From: Pyrrhosoma nymphula
Taxonomy: Eukaryota; Arthropoda; Insecta; Odonata; Coenagrionidae
Direction of reading: 5' to 3'
Assembly: GCA_963573305.1 (NCBI GenBank)
Contig: OY754337.1
Location: 50,667,164-50,731,163 of the forward strand
Length of the DNA stretch: 64,000 nucleotides
In this document: piece after piece, positions 11,160-22,842 of the stretch
Position numbering within the stretch: the stretch's first letter is position 1
Layout of the letters: each line of letters begins with the position of its first letter
Translations under genes and position numbers: made by a program
Notes under the pieces: generated by a model
The model's input: the letters and a program-made list of their open reading frames with translations, nothing else
Database searches by the model: none
What the model was told of the DNA's origin: nothing

Positions 11160-11440
11160 GCAGGCATAAAATATCCATTTAAAGCCCATGCTGCGGTTGC
11201 CAAGGAAATTAGAAATTGGTTTTGTTAAAAAAGTGAAAAATTGATCATTTCCGAGCCAAAAGCACCAATTACAGACAATAGTGAAGTGTGTAGGAACATC
11301 GAATGCAATAACTTAAATCTCAATGTGTTTAGCCATCTGACGAGGAAAGTTTAAATCTGATGTCTCGAGTGGTAGTTATTTCAAAAAGAAAAAAATGAAA
11401 CCCCTGCACCAAGTTCAATGCTTTTCTTATAGGACTAAAA
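11160..11440 (+). repeat. Rep-4 copy 1 (empty site for TB-F)
   Basis: Aligns with 47985-48236 and its continuation after 48504. Shared landmarks are CTGCGGTTKCCAAG, GTAGTTATTT against GATAGCAATTT, and the end GCACCRARTTCAATGC then TTTCTTATAGG. This copy lacks the TTTACAC-box element that splits the second copy, so it serves as the unoccupied site. Confidence 0.65.
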
Positions 11441-12895
11441 GTTAAATAATTCGAGTTAGGAGTAACCTCTTTAAATTATTGTTCGGTTAAAAAAAATATT
11501 TTTTCGACTTGTTTTAGCCCACACCCAGTATTCCTGCCAAATTTCAACTTCCTAGGTTACCTGGAAGTCCTTTAAACAGTCGTGATTGACAGCTCGATCG
11601 CAGAGTCCGTAGAATTGTTACAGACTGTCATACCTACGTAATTTTATGAATAGATTAATTACATGAAATACGCATAAACTTAAAATATTCACAGTGAAAA
11701 TTATACTGTATCCCCCTAGTGATAGTATTGTGATTTAATTCTAAGCGCTTGTATATACGTACCGACACAACTACTCAACAGTCGAAGAGTGTTTAGTGTG
11801 GCGCCTCTCCTCACTTAGCTATAGTTACATGCATCTGCACGTATGCGCACAGAGGCATAGCGCGCACAAGCTCACGCAAGCAGGCTCTCTCGTCTCCTCA
11901 ATCTCTCTCTCTCCGTCTTTTCTACCTGTCCGGGAGTCGGGTTTTGAGCGACGATAGGCTTTCTTGAGATTATCCCCATCTATAAGAAGCGTTCCACTTC
12001 AAAATATCCGGGCGCGCTGTCTGTCTGGATTTTTGGTTGCGTGATACTCGAAAATTCATCTTTGACGCGGAAGCCAAACGTTTACTTCATATTTTAACTC
12101 ATTCATGTAAAAATGATACTTCTCTACCCTTAAATTCAAAGGCCCCATGTCAAGTGCACTATCGACCTTAAATATTTTTAATTTTGAGCTGTAAGAGAAG
12201 AATAAGTATTGTTCGTTTATTTACAAGTTCGTAAAGTTACCAGCCGAATTTCTTCTTCTTCATAAATTCTTTTCGTAATAAAATAAATAAAATACAGTAT
12301 AATTAGTTGCATGATGGACCAAAAATATAAGCAAGGAACTAAAATCATAGTTTTAATTTAAATAGCCTGCTCATCAGCTTTAAAATTTTACGTCCGTAGA
12401 TAACGTGTTGCAGTAATCTTCAGTTTCGGTTCTACGAGTGGTGATGGTTTTAACCTCAGCCTGGCGTAAGAAGTCTCCTCTTTAATCCAGATTTAGGACC
12501 GGCAACGTAATTGCAAGGGTGCTCAATCCACCCTACAAACATGCTGGCAAAGAATAGTAAAAATAGCTCGTGATAAGTAACCGTTGGGAAAATGACTAAT
12601 AGGTGGGCCATAAAAAAATATGGTGCCATAACCTTACCATCGAGCAAGAATGTTAGGCTAAGGGACGAAAAAAGAACAAGCAATCTATCTACTTTATAGG
12701 AGGAAGAAGAATAAGAAGTTATCTTCAGTGTGCCTCCACCAAGAGTTATGCCCAGATGGCGCATTGATAATCTACTAATATTCTCGAAAACTACACAGGT
12801 ATATCGAAAGGGCTTCACATCCGTGATATAAGAATCATTCTAAGCAATATATGTGGCTTCAAAAATTCGAACAATTTATGGAATGGGTTAAAGAA
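11441..12895. other. Unassigned intergenic sequence
   Basis: No repeat or gene recognised. A 120-codon minus-strand frame at 12456-12818 has no domain I recognise, and its hydrophobic stretches look compositional. A CTCTCTCT run lies near 11905. Confidence 0.35.
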
Positions 12896-12899
12896 AAAG

Positions 12900-13375
12900 G
12901 AAAAATAAATGCGTAACGTTATGAATGCCAACTTGTTCCGTGGCAATTCAATGCTATTTCAACACGTAGTCTTATGGAACATTACATGCACTTGAAATAA
13001 TTCGATTAAATATGTACAGATGTTTTCCTAAACGCAAAAAACGCGTTTAATATTGTTATAATGATTGCTATCAAATATTAAGGTGTCATGCGGAGTAAAT
13101 AAAGCGTATTTAGATATGCTTATTAAGATATTTTCGCTTACATTTCAAATTCCGCTGCGAAAACGCAAGTCCTAAAAATGCTTTACCTGAGGCAAAAAAA
13201 TTAAAATACAATTCTTGCATCATTCACATTACTGCATACATGGCAATTTCCACCGTATAAAAAGATGCTCCTAAGTTAAATGTGGTTCAAGAATTTTTTC
13301 AACTTACCTACTTGAAAAGTTATGCAAATGTGAACTTAATGCGATTACCGCTCCAGCTACCTTAATATTACTATT
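12900..13375 (+). repeat. Rep-3 copy 2
   Basis: Second copy of the 4.17-4.62 kb repeat, same orientation, moderately diverged, with GTGGCAATTCAATGCTATTT, TAATTCGATTAAATATGTAC and TTACCGCTCCAGCTACC. Confidence 0.65.
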
Positions 13376-14137
13376 TATAAGATCGGTATCAAACTTAAAG
13401 TTTTCAGTAGTTGTGGTTTCCGATAACCACGATTGAGAGCTTGAAAACGAGTCCACGTTTCTCGTTGCACCTGTATCCTGGGCTGAGAATAAGTTAGTAT
13501 GTATAGAATAGTGATAAGAACTTTTCCTTTGATAATTGAAAATATTGATAGCTTAAGTATTAAAATACCAAAATTTGTGCCTAAAAAGGGTAAAAGTTTC
13601 ATTACTATGAAGGCAATAGTTTTCTAGCTATCATTTTTTAAAGTGAGCAGTTCCTAGAGAAGAAATTAAAAACTTGGACATTTTTTTGCTGTAACCACAG
13701 AAAAAATAATTATTTTGCTTAAAAAAATTGTCTTATGTAGACCAACTCAGATTAAACAAAAAAATGTTTGTTGTACTCATTTTGGAGTTAGCCAATTGGT
13801 TCGTTTGTAATGAAAGCCTAAACTCGAGTATCCATTATAGAAAATTCGACGTAAATAGATTGCGACATTGGCATAGGCACCATATTCTTTACAAAGTACT
13901 CTGAACGAGCTCCAGTCAACCGGTTCTGCAAGTCTCAAGAGCACATTACATATCACAATATTCTTCCGAAATTTATTTTCGTAGATTGCAGCTCCGCCTG
14001 CGGTATTTTCTCGAATCACTCGACTCTCGTGCTTGCCTGTGATTGGTCGTTGGATCCAACAATCGGTTGGAAAATAAGTTTCGCACTTATCCGTAGTAAT
14101 AATCGATTTCGTTCTTTCTTCGGATAGTTTAAAACTC

Positions 14138-14298
14138 CTATTACATACAGGAGTTGACTCGTATCTGATTGATGAATATTGAGAGTCAACTGTTATGTCC
14201 GACTCCACCCACCGGACTCCACTTGGAAGGCCTATCGTTTCTACACGTACTTGTCGCGAATCTAGCAATTTGCGGACGTTGCCAGCGCCGAGGTGTCA
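14138..14298 (-). repeat. Rep-5 copy 1
   Basis: The minus strand aligns with 34617-34765 on the plus strand: GGTGACACC, GGCGCTGGCAAC, GGCCTTCCAAGTGGAGTC and GGAGTCAACTCCTGT. The minus-strand 163-codon frame 13777-14268 runs partly through this repeat and is not supported as a gene; the 13376-14137 stretch is otherwise unassigned. Confidence 0.65.
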
Positions 14299-14559
14299 CC
14301 ATACAAACAAAAAAAATCCTCAAAAATATGAGGGAGAGATTTTCTTTAAAAATGAATACAAAAAAGAGCCATACTTTTAACTTTAAGGATGCAAAACCAC
14401 TTGATTTTGAACCTAACCTCCCAAAGAGATTATTCAAAGAAATGGTGCATATAATGCAAAATCCAAATACATGCAACAATAGAACGGGCATCCAAAAATT
14501 GAGCAAAATGTATCATAATCTGATTCATAACTTCCACAGCAAAAATATTATAACATAGC

Positions 14560-14990
14560 CATCAGCATTGACTATTCCTTTTTTTTTTTTTCCAAATTTG
14601 ACATATAAAACTGATATATAGCTGTTTTTTTAATTTTTTTAAATATTTAATAAATATTTTTTTGCTTAAGATTATTCATTTAATATTTTGTAATATATAA
14701 AAAATTATTTGTTCGTTTAAATATTTGTTTATTTTAAAATTTTTGTTTCTAAGAAGAACATTTTTGTTATGTATTGGAAACAAACTGTGATAAACCTTTG
14801 ACTCTCCTCTTGAAATGTCAACTAAAGGTATATACTGAATAGCGGTTAACAATATTTATGTATATTCAAGCACGTTTGTTCATGTATGACTTATGTATTG
14901 TATTTTTAACCCTGATGAAGCCTACATAAAAAGGCGAAACGTTGGCAAATTGGTGTTTTTTTAATTGAAATAATAATAGACCAAAGATCC
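14560..14990 (+). mobile_element. Penelope-like tail (tentative)
   Basis: An AT-rich stretch ends in CTGATGAAGCC, a short loop, then AGGCGAAACGTTGG (14912-14944). CTGATGA-stem-GAAACGT signatures of this kind recur in terminal regions of Penelope-like and related retroelements, and three further related sites occur in this window. No RT or GIY-YIG domain is visible, so the assignment rests on the motif alone. The 129-codon frame at 14169-14558 upstream is not recognisable. Confidence 0.35.
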
Positions 14991-15295
14991 AGAAATAACA
15001 TCAATTATAAAAAAGAGCCATAAGATAGGAGAATAAGTAAGAATGTTACATACTTAAGGTCAGAGCATTATAAGTAAATATTATGTATAAAATTTCCTTC
15101 AATAAGTCGGCATAACATGAAAATACAATGAAAAAATTACACAACAGAGAATCATACGATTTTGTTAACAGTCGTATCCGTTTCTGTTTTCATAGTATAA
15201 TGGAATTCTATTCTTTTATTGGATGCGATAACACCCTTTACGCCGTATGATTTAAGCATAAACTGAATTCAGATCGATTTTCAATATTTTTTTCT

Positions 15296-15350
15296 CAAGA
15301 GCACCACACTGTCCGTCGGATAGGACGTTAAACTGTGGTCCCCGTTAAGT
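15296..15350 (+). repeat. Possible SINE/LINE tail segment
   Basis: The words CTGTCCGTCGGATAGGACGT, TTAAACTGTGG and TCCCCGTTAAG look like a 3-prime segment common to many invertebrate SINE/LINE tails. This is recognition of style only; no second copy occurs here. Confidence 0.3.
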
Positions 15351-17060
15351 TAAGAGCAAGCCAATGTCGTCACTGGGTTTCTCTCCTCCCTCCCCAATTC
15401 CCGCAAATAATACTTCCCTTTCCAATCCTCCTCAATGGTGCATATTGAGTCATATGTCGGTCCCTTTTCCCAAATAACAAAAAATCAACCAATATGCTCA
15501 AAGTGTATTCACAATACTGTATATAGTAACGAAAAATACTTGTGTTTTGTGGCTGTTTAAATAATAAGAATAAGGTATGCATAACGTTTTCTTTTTACAG
15601 AAATAGGAGGCGGCTTTATTTAGCTTGTTAAAACACTATCCGATGATATTTTAAAGAAGTTTTATCCAGTTAAGCTTTGATTAAACTAAACGTCCAATTT
15701 TCAATGAAAATGGTTTCCCTAACTCCTCCCGTTTAATTTTTGTTGACAAAAAATTGATCCTGGAGTATTGGATCTATGAATTTTCAGGAATTTTTTTATT
15801 TGGCGTAAAAAAATCAAACGCGTTGGATAAACGGACGTGAGATATCATAGTTTGTATACTGTGCGAGAGGTCAAAGTATATTTTCCTCTAATAAACAAGC
15901 GAAAGAAAACATTCATATGTCTCTTTTACTCTTCAAACTCTCATTCAAATCGTTGGCCTGAATATTTTCATTTAATTTTCTGCTATCTGATTTGAAATCA
16001 ATACTAATAATTTGAAAGCTGTATGTACGTTGATTAGTTCTTTGCGAATGACGAAGAGAATATCGGAAAAAGGATTTGCGACCTGAAGTGTGTTGGTGGA
16101 GTTAAAGTCTATTTTCACCGTGGACAAGTGCCCTAAAGGCGTTTTCGACTGGGACAGTCAATACAGACATGATGTACCCATTGGTAGCGAAACATGATGA
16201 CAGTCGCGTAGATGACCCTTATGGTTGGAAGAGCCTATTGCCTACGACCTTACTCCGCCCGAGGTGTAGGGTAATCTCCATTATTATCTCTGTGGTTGAC
16301 TGCGGGGATTCCCAAGGTCGCAAGCTTTCGTTGCCAGCTTCAAATTCTGAACCTTTTGTTTGCATTGACTGTCTAGCTCACCATAGCCCTCAAATTGGCT
16401 GGAGAGGTAATCGTGAGGAGTTGAGCGTGCATTTTTAGTAATTTCTCTAGTAATTCTGATAAAAAATACTGGGACCTCATTGTTTAAAATAAACTAAAAA
16501 GCTAAGAGTTAATCAAAGAATTGTTTTAGGTTGGCAAAAGGCAATTTTGGGTTGGAATTACTGTGGTTAGTTTGCCCATTGTTATCCATTTTACTTGATT
16601 CCTGTGTACCCTAGAAAATGAGAACTTTAATAAATACAAAATTAATTGTTTAAGACTTTAAAAGAGTGTTTTTTTCATTTGAGAAGCACTAAAACTAAAG
16701 ATCACTAGGATAATAAAAAAAACTACTTTCAACACACATTCCGTTAATGCGGTGGAATTAACCATGTACATGCAATAATGAAATAGTTCATGAATTTTAT
16801 TTCATATTTTTACCATAGTTAAAGGAAGCTATGACTAGAGCCATTTATAGTTTTCGGTTTGGTATTTGAATGTTTGGTGAAATTTATATTTGAATATGTT
16901 TTACCAATCTTTGACTCGTCGTGTCACCATGATATTTGTTAGCATCCATTATAAAATATGAAATATAAGCATTTCGCTTTTAGTAGAAAATCTGCAGATA
17001 TTTTATCGACGTAATGTATCATTCACGTGACATAAGACTACGAGTTAAACCAAAATTGAA
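15351..17060. other. Unassigned intergenic sequence
   Basis: No gene, shared repeat or structured element recognised. Short frames on both strands look random. Confidence 0.4.
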
Positions 17061-17261
17061 ATGTCCAAAAACCAAATCGGTAAAATGCAATTTTTTTCAC
17101 TTTTACCTATAGATATCCACGGATATAATAGCAAGAACACGAGAAGTTCCAAGAACACAAATGCAAAGTTTCACGAAAATCTGTGCATAGACAATCAACC
17201 ATCCAGTCACCTTAATCCAATTGTTTCGATAGGCTCCTCCAATGATTTGCCAACATAATTG

Positions 17262-17316
17262 TTCCTGATGATGTAGATTGTTTCTGGAGTGTGGCCAAAC
17301 TAGTTTTGAAACAATA
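17262..17316 (+). mobile_element. Penelope-like tail signature (tentative)
   Basis: CCTGATGATG is followed about 40 bases later by TGAAACAATAAAA, with outer bases AATTGTT and AACAAT able to pair. Same motif logic as at 14.9 kb. The 65-codon frame just upstream (17061-17258) is not recognised. Confidence 0.3.
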
Positions 17317-17319
17317 AAA

Positions 17320-19110
17320 ATATTATCAGTGTGAACGAAAAGTTCTCTTCAATTTGCTATAGAATTCCACTAAGTCTCGGCCTCAAACATCCCTCTCATT
17401 TTTCAGAAAATTCTACCGTTTTCAAAATGCATAAGGTAAAATTTATTTAACTTCCGTAGAGCCTGTTTGCGATTGACGTTTCATGACGAGTCGTGAACGG
17501 AAGGAGGCGACCAGTTTTACGTCATCTTCCCGTCAAGAAGAAGTGTATTAAGATTGGTGGGAGTATCAGCGCCAACTGTTGACAGATTAGCAAGTAGAGT
17601 TCTGCAAACGGTTCCGAAGTAGTTGTTTATATAAATATTTTACTATCAACATAAAAATAATCCGAAAAAATACTGACTAATATTGCTTCAAGAAGATTAA
17701 TTATGCGTTGTTCTACGGTTTCGAAGTAAGATGGAGAGTCTGGAAATGACATCTTGTAAACATCGAAGAAAAATACTTTCCTCTGATTAGCTGCCGTTCA
17801 ATTGGCGGGACGGAAAAGTTAAGACTTTGACAAGGTTCGCTAATCGGCCGTTGACGGCGCCGTCAACGTTCGACCATCGCAGGTTCCAATAGATTACAGC
17901 CACCAAGGAGTCTATATTAATTGTTCTATTATAATAGTTCTGTAATCTATTATATAATTCTATTATTCATGACAGCCACCATCCTTTTCCGTCACGTCAG
18001 GAAACGTCGATCGTTATCAGGCCCTTGTGGAGAATTTTAGCGTCAGCAATTGACTTAAGTTATGATTTTGAATCATTTTTGAAGTGAAGTGTGTTGGCGC
18101 TGTCAGATCCTATTAATTTTTACGTGCCATCTGTGGATATTCGAGCAGTTGGCACCATTGATTTCCCTCCCCGCTCGCGCATTGTTGCCAAGCTAGCGAA
18201 TTTTACAAGATTTTGGCGGAAAATTAAATTTAGCGGATAGCGATAAATCTTAAATAATTTTCAGGAAAAACATTTATTCGTTAAAAAAATTAGTGACTTA
18301 AAGCTTTTTCTTTAATTAATCTGATCGTGCAACAATATACTCACTTTTAACGTAAAATTATGTATTTTTTTCGTCTGCTGAGGCCTTGCTGCTATGACAT
18401 AACGAAGGGGTCTCCCATTTCTGTCCGCACTTGTAACACAGTGAGAGAAAGAGGGTGTGGGGGTTCGTCTTTTTGAACACCATGTGCCGATTTTTTAAAT
18501 TAGGACTTTTCCAGTATATTTTCAACAATTCGTAAAAATACCTGTTTAAGTGGTTTATTATGTTTTTGGAAGTAGAAACAAAAAAGCTTTGAAAAATAGA
18601 TAAAATGCTAATATCGATGGCATAATGGCAAAAATCACAAAAAACTACAACACTCAACCCTTTCCTGAGGCTCACTGCTAGCAATTTCAAGATAAAATTG
18701 AGTATCTATGGGTAAAATATAAATTTAGAGGATTTCCGTCCATCGGAAAGGCTAGTAGCGTCTACCATTTTTCATCTAACAACAAACCAGCGGCTTTTTA
18801 CTTGAAGTTGGCGACTGAATCTATATATGAGTTGGCAGTACTGCTCGCGAGCTCCACCCTTCCCCCATTCTTTCCCCTCCTATCATATTCGTCTTTGCGG
18901 AATGCTCTCCTACCCCATCTTTATATCCACCTGTTCTTTCCCGCCGCACGACATAAATTGCTTTTAATGCCCATATTCTGCGGCGATCCATGGCGCTGAG
19001 GATATACTGGGATTCTGAGGGACGAGTCGCTTTTCGCTTCGGGTTTTCTCCGAAGCAACATATTAAAACCGAGCTTCTTTCGCGGACTCTTAATTTTTTT
19101 CCACCGTTAA
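17320..19110. other. Unassigned intergenic sequence
   Basis: No gene or shared repeat recognised. An imperfect ATTCTATTAT-type repeat near 17920-17970 and a GC-richer patch at about 18830-19060 are the only visible structure. Confidence 0.4.
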
Positions 19111-19119
19111 ATGACTCCA

Positions 19120-19650
19120 ATGACATTTTACTCATATTCTGTGTATTTGTAGAAAAACTTTTCCCTTATCTGATAGGAACAACAAAATTTTACCTTTCCG
19201 CGCTATTATTCTCGCAAATAGAACTTTAAATGACATGGTGTTTAAAGGAAGAATAGGAGAAACACGGAGAAAAATTGCATTTTTACATAAAATATAAATG
19301 CCATTCTCGCGGAAAATTGTGTATGGGAGGGAAAAAATCTCGAGAAATGAATAAAAATAAAATATGGACATCTTACAATATTTTGTGAATTTTGAGCAAT
19401 TTACTGATATTTGAAGATAAAATGCTGTAATTCCATAGACATGGCACTGCAGTCGACTATTATGGCTGGAGAAAAGGGCTAATTAAAAATGTATTCGTGG
19501 AATAATCAGCATATTTTGTATCTTAATTTTGATTTTCAATACGTAAAAAGTCATCACCAAATGCAGGATTTTTAAACCAAGTGAACAAAAAGGTGGAATT
19601 TAGTATTTGTTTTTACTCACACTATCGCGGTGGAACCCACTTAAATGACT
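19120..19650 (+). repeat. Rep-1A copy 2 (uninterrupted)
   Basis: The best uninterrupted Rep-1A module: TTGTAGAAAAACTTTTC, TATAAATGCCATTCTCGCGG, TATTCGTGGAATAATCAGC, AAAAAGGTGGAATTTAGTAT and GCGGTGGAACCCACTTAAAT. It gives the empty site for the TA-flanked element of 5.7-6.45 kb. Confidence 0.75.
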
Positions 19651-19844
19651 GTGGCGACTTTACAAATGGGAGTTACTTCTATGGCGGTCGCATGAGAATT
19701 CGCTTGCAAATGGTATTTCGAGCTGTAAGAACGGACTTCTATAAGTGGATTTACAACATGGAAGTTTACTTCTATGAAAGTAGCGAGTAAAGCCATGTCT
19801 CGGTATGTATCGCTACTTACAGGGAATCTGTCTGCTCACACATT

Positions 19845-20160
19845 GGGATCTTTCAATTAGCTCTAGTGTGCTAATCACTTCCCTCTCACATAACGGGGAA
19901 CTTGCTTTACCTTCTTTTCAAACCCTCGGCATTAGGTAGCGCACTTCAAAACGTATGGAGAGCAGTTGATGTGCGCTAACAACAAAAGGACGCCCACGAT
20001 CGCATCCGTGATAGTATTTTTAGTGTTGATTTTCAGTAGAGGCATCAAACATGGATAAAAAGTAAGGTTTTTAAATACTCCATGGTAAAATAAGTTCACT
20101 CTTTCAAACGCTTATTTTGAACGAATTTGATAACTATACACAACACATGCGACCGTGGCT
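19845..20160 (+). repeat. Rep-1B copy 3 (uninterrupted)
   Basis: GCGCACTTCAAAACGTATGG runs into GAGCAGTTGATGTGCGC without interruption, giving the empty site for the antisense LINE of 1.1-3.7 kb. Downstream GTTGATTTTCAG and TTTGAACGAATTTG also match the other copies. Confidence 0.75.
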
Positions 20161-20565
20161 GTTGTGCACCCTCGAAAAGTTACCTTATACCGACAGATTA
20201 TGAAACGTTTCGTCATCACACATCGTTACACTCAGCGTCATTTGTGTGCGCTTATGTGTTCCGATCTGCGTTAACTTCAATACCTTGAATGGGAAGCTCC
20301 CATTTTTCCAAAGAAATCAACAAGGGAAGTAAACATTGAATATGGGAATTTGGAAAATCACCTAAATGAACTTATTTTTGTACGTCGTACTGTTCATATC
20401 CCACAGGAATTCTTGGATTGTATAAATTTGATTGATTTACATTATCTACCTACATGTTTTTATCTCCAAAGGTGGATTCGCACAGGCAAGTCTGTTGCTC
20501 GAGTCATTTTCAGCCAGCGAATTTCGACGTAAATTGCAGGTGCATGGGAAAACAGTCCAGAGATA

Positions 20566-20957
20566 AGGCTGATTTACACGGTGCCAGTCGGCGTGCCAGT
20601 TAAGGTAGCCAGTCACTGGATGCCAACGACTGGCACTGTGTAAACGCCTCACGCCAGTAACTGGAGAAGCCAGCAAGCCAAGGACGCGCCAGCAGCTGGC
20701 AGTTCCAGCAGAACAAATATTTTTGTTTTACTGGCGCGCCAGCTTCCCCCTCTGTCGCGCAACCTCAGTGGCGCCAGCCGACAGACACTGTGTAAACGGC
20801 AACAGTCGCCCGCCAGTCACTGTAACTTGTTCCAGTAGCTGGCAACGTGTAAACAGGGTAGCGCTAGTAAGCTGGCATTCCAGTCGCCGCTTGCCAGTGA
20901 CCTTCCAGTCAATATCCAAACTGGCATGCCAGCCACTGGCATCGTGTAAATCAGCCT
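20566..20957. mobile_element. TIR element TB-B, CTGGC-rich (TTTACAC-box group)
   Basis: A 392-bp element with inverted ends AGGCTGATTTACACGGTGCC (left) and its near-complement (right). Flanking ATA (20563-20565) and TTA (20958-20960) look like a mutated 3-bp duplication. The word GCCAG or CTGGC occurs about 18 times, and right-end-like boxes of the form CTGGCAnnGTGTAAACnnCC recur internally near 20630, 20785 and 20839. It lies at the left edge of the recognisable piggyBac transposase coding sequence, with PEI read before it and YNKSKYGVDVV after it, as expected for an insertion into that gene. Confidence 0.85.
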
Positions 20958-21777
20958 TTACAATAAGTCAAAGTATGGAGTAGATGTTGTGGAGCAGATG
21001 GCAAAAAATACACTGTCCGGACAACCACTAGGAGATGGCCTGTGCATTCTTTTCATAATACACTAGACTTTGAAGCTATAGATCCTTTTTTGTTTACAAA
21101 GATGTAACCTGTCATAAAATATCACGAAGGGAATTCATTCAGAAGTTAACAGAAGAGCATGTAGGACCGTATATGATGTCTAGAGGTTTCACCCGTGATG
21201 GTAATGTGACGGCCAACAAAAAAAAGGGATTGAGCAAAAGAAATTTTGCCAAATTAGTGCAAAAGAAATAAGAGTATCGGTATTTGCAATTCGTTCAAGA
21301 AAGCAATTTGTGGCTAATGTACTGCGATTTATATGACTTCCCGCGCATGTAATAAATGTAAAATTTAATGTTAGTGATTTTTTTCATATACTACGTTACT
21401 TTTCAAACATTTCAATATTTTTTGACAATTATATTTACATGATAAATACATCCCTCCTACGGGTACCTAATAACTGTAATATACACATTTAAAAAAAAAC
21501 TATTGTGATGCTAAAATTCTTTTTTCCATCAAAATAAAACAAGAAAAAAAGAAAAATGCTAGCAGCATCTTGATAAGACTCCACATTAACAAGGAATATT
21601 TAATTAACCTGTCCTGTAAATTATTGATTTTTATCGTGGAATACTATATAAAAACATACAAGTAATTTGTAACAAATGCATTGCGTAAAAATGCCAAAAA
21701 GAGTAACAAAACACGAAGGTAGTCAAAATGACTACCTTGGGCATTCTAATTAGGTGAAAAGTCCGGGCATTCTAGTG
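20958..21777 (+). pseudogene. piggyBac-like transposase C-terminus with right end
   Basis: Encodes the end of a DDE transposase of the piggyBac family, which moves by cutting and pasting at TTAA. In order: YNKSKYGVDVVEQMAK (20959-21006), then after a one-base frameshift KYTVRTTTRRWPVHSF and LDFEAIDPFLFTK, a stop, then KISRREFIQKLTEEHVGPYM, ending with a cysteine-rich tail (CKRNKSIGICNSFKKAICG) that resembles the zinc-binding end of the family. The N-terminus and earlier catalytic aspartates are missing. A 23-base AAGGTAGTCAAAATGACTAC hairpin (21716-21738) lies near the right end, and GGGCATTCTAGTG abuts TTAA at 21778-21781. Decayed and not functional. Confidence 0.85.
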
Positions 21778-21781
21778 TTAA

Positions 21782-22140
21782 GCATTCGTGTGGGTGCCGT
21801 TGGAGAGGGGTGCCGAACGGCAGTTGTTTCGTTGTTTGAGCGCAGAACGACGAAAGTGGGGACTGGCTTTGTATAGCTGGGATGTGACTTTTTTTTATCA
21901 ACGTTCCCGGTGCGATGCCGTACGTAGGTCGTCCGCCAACGCCCTGCGCGTGTCAATCTTCACTTGATTTTTTGTTTGCTTTGCGTTCTTTTATTTCTGT
22001 AGGCACCTTTTCGAAAATGGAGGCTGATATGGATTTAAAATCGACATGCTTTCCTCAACACACCTGGAAGCACAGCATCCACGCCTTCAGTGTTTTTTAC
22101 TTTACACCTGACCATTTTAAATAGCTATAAAAATAAGGTG
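21782..22140 (+). other. Possible splice acceptor and start codon (speculative)
   Basis: A pyrimidine-rich TTCTTTTATTTCTGTAG ending at about 22002 looks like a splice acceptor. It is followed by CGAAAATGGAGG, a good animal start context, opening a frame MEADMDLKSTCFPQHTW that closes at 22122-22124. I recognise no protein and see no downstream exon, so this is only a candidate first coding exon. Confidence 0.15.
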
Positions 22141-22775
22141 GAAACTAGTAAAACAATTTAACGAATATATTTTTAATGAACACTTTTTTACAGCCTTAGG
22201 AACCAAATGCAGCGCGATTTCCATTGAATTGCAAACAGTTTACCCAAATTACTGTAATAATTTGCTAATTCTTGAAAAAAAATAATTCGGTAAAATTTTT
22301 ATATTTTGTTAAAATTGTCATGTTATAAATTACTTGGGAGTTTACACTTCTTATAGAAAGGTTAAACATGAAATTGCCCTTTAAATTTAGTGGTAGAATA
22401 CTATTTTCCCCACGTTTCCTCCATCCTCGCATGAAACGTAACGTAATTACAGTTTCAGTTTGAGAATGAAATGGTGTGGAAAGGCATAATTTGGTTGTTT
22501 AACATCAGGTAGAAGACACCCTTTTATGTCAGCAGAACGTGAATTGAATGGCATTTAAGTCATTTCACAGTGGAATCACCATAAGTCGTCTGAAATTCCA
22601 ACTTTTTATTGCTTCCTCTTCCCTCTCTGTGTGTTATCCCCCCAATCACTCTTTTAAACTTTCCCTCGCCTCTCAATTTCTCCTACATACACCTTTTCTA
22701 CCTTCTCTGAATCCCCGCCGCTAATATAATTTCTTCTCCAACTATATTCGTTTCACCAGAAATCATTCCTGTTGT
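22141..22775. other. Unassigned intergenic sequence
   Basis: No gene or shared repeat recognised. Confidence 0.4.
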
Positions 22776-22778
22776 GTT

Positions 22779-22842
22779 CCGTCGCTTAAGTGTTGGCGGC
22801 TTCTCATCCCGAAGGACCGGGATCGAATCCCGGCAGTGACGG
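22779..22842 (+). pseudogene. tRNA-like pseudogene or tRNA-derived SINE head
   Basis: CCGTCGC and GTGACGG can form a seven-pair acceptor-like stem (one G-U). Between them lie CTTCTCATCCCGAAG, resembling a Met-type anticodon arm, and CCGGGATCGAATCCCGG, a T arm with the pol III B box. Only 64 bases separate the ends and the T arm is offset by two bases, so it cannot be a normal tRNA. Confidence 0.5.

Noticed and set aside
13777..14268. 163-codon minus-strand frame
   Set aside because: It overlaps Rep-5, and the second Rep-5 copy at 34.6 kb does not keep the frame.
22779..22842. Functional tRNA gene
   Set aside because: Only 64 bases between acceptor strands and the T arm is offset by two bases.
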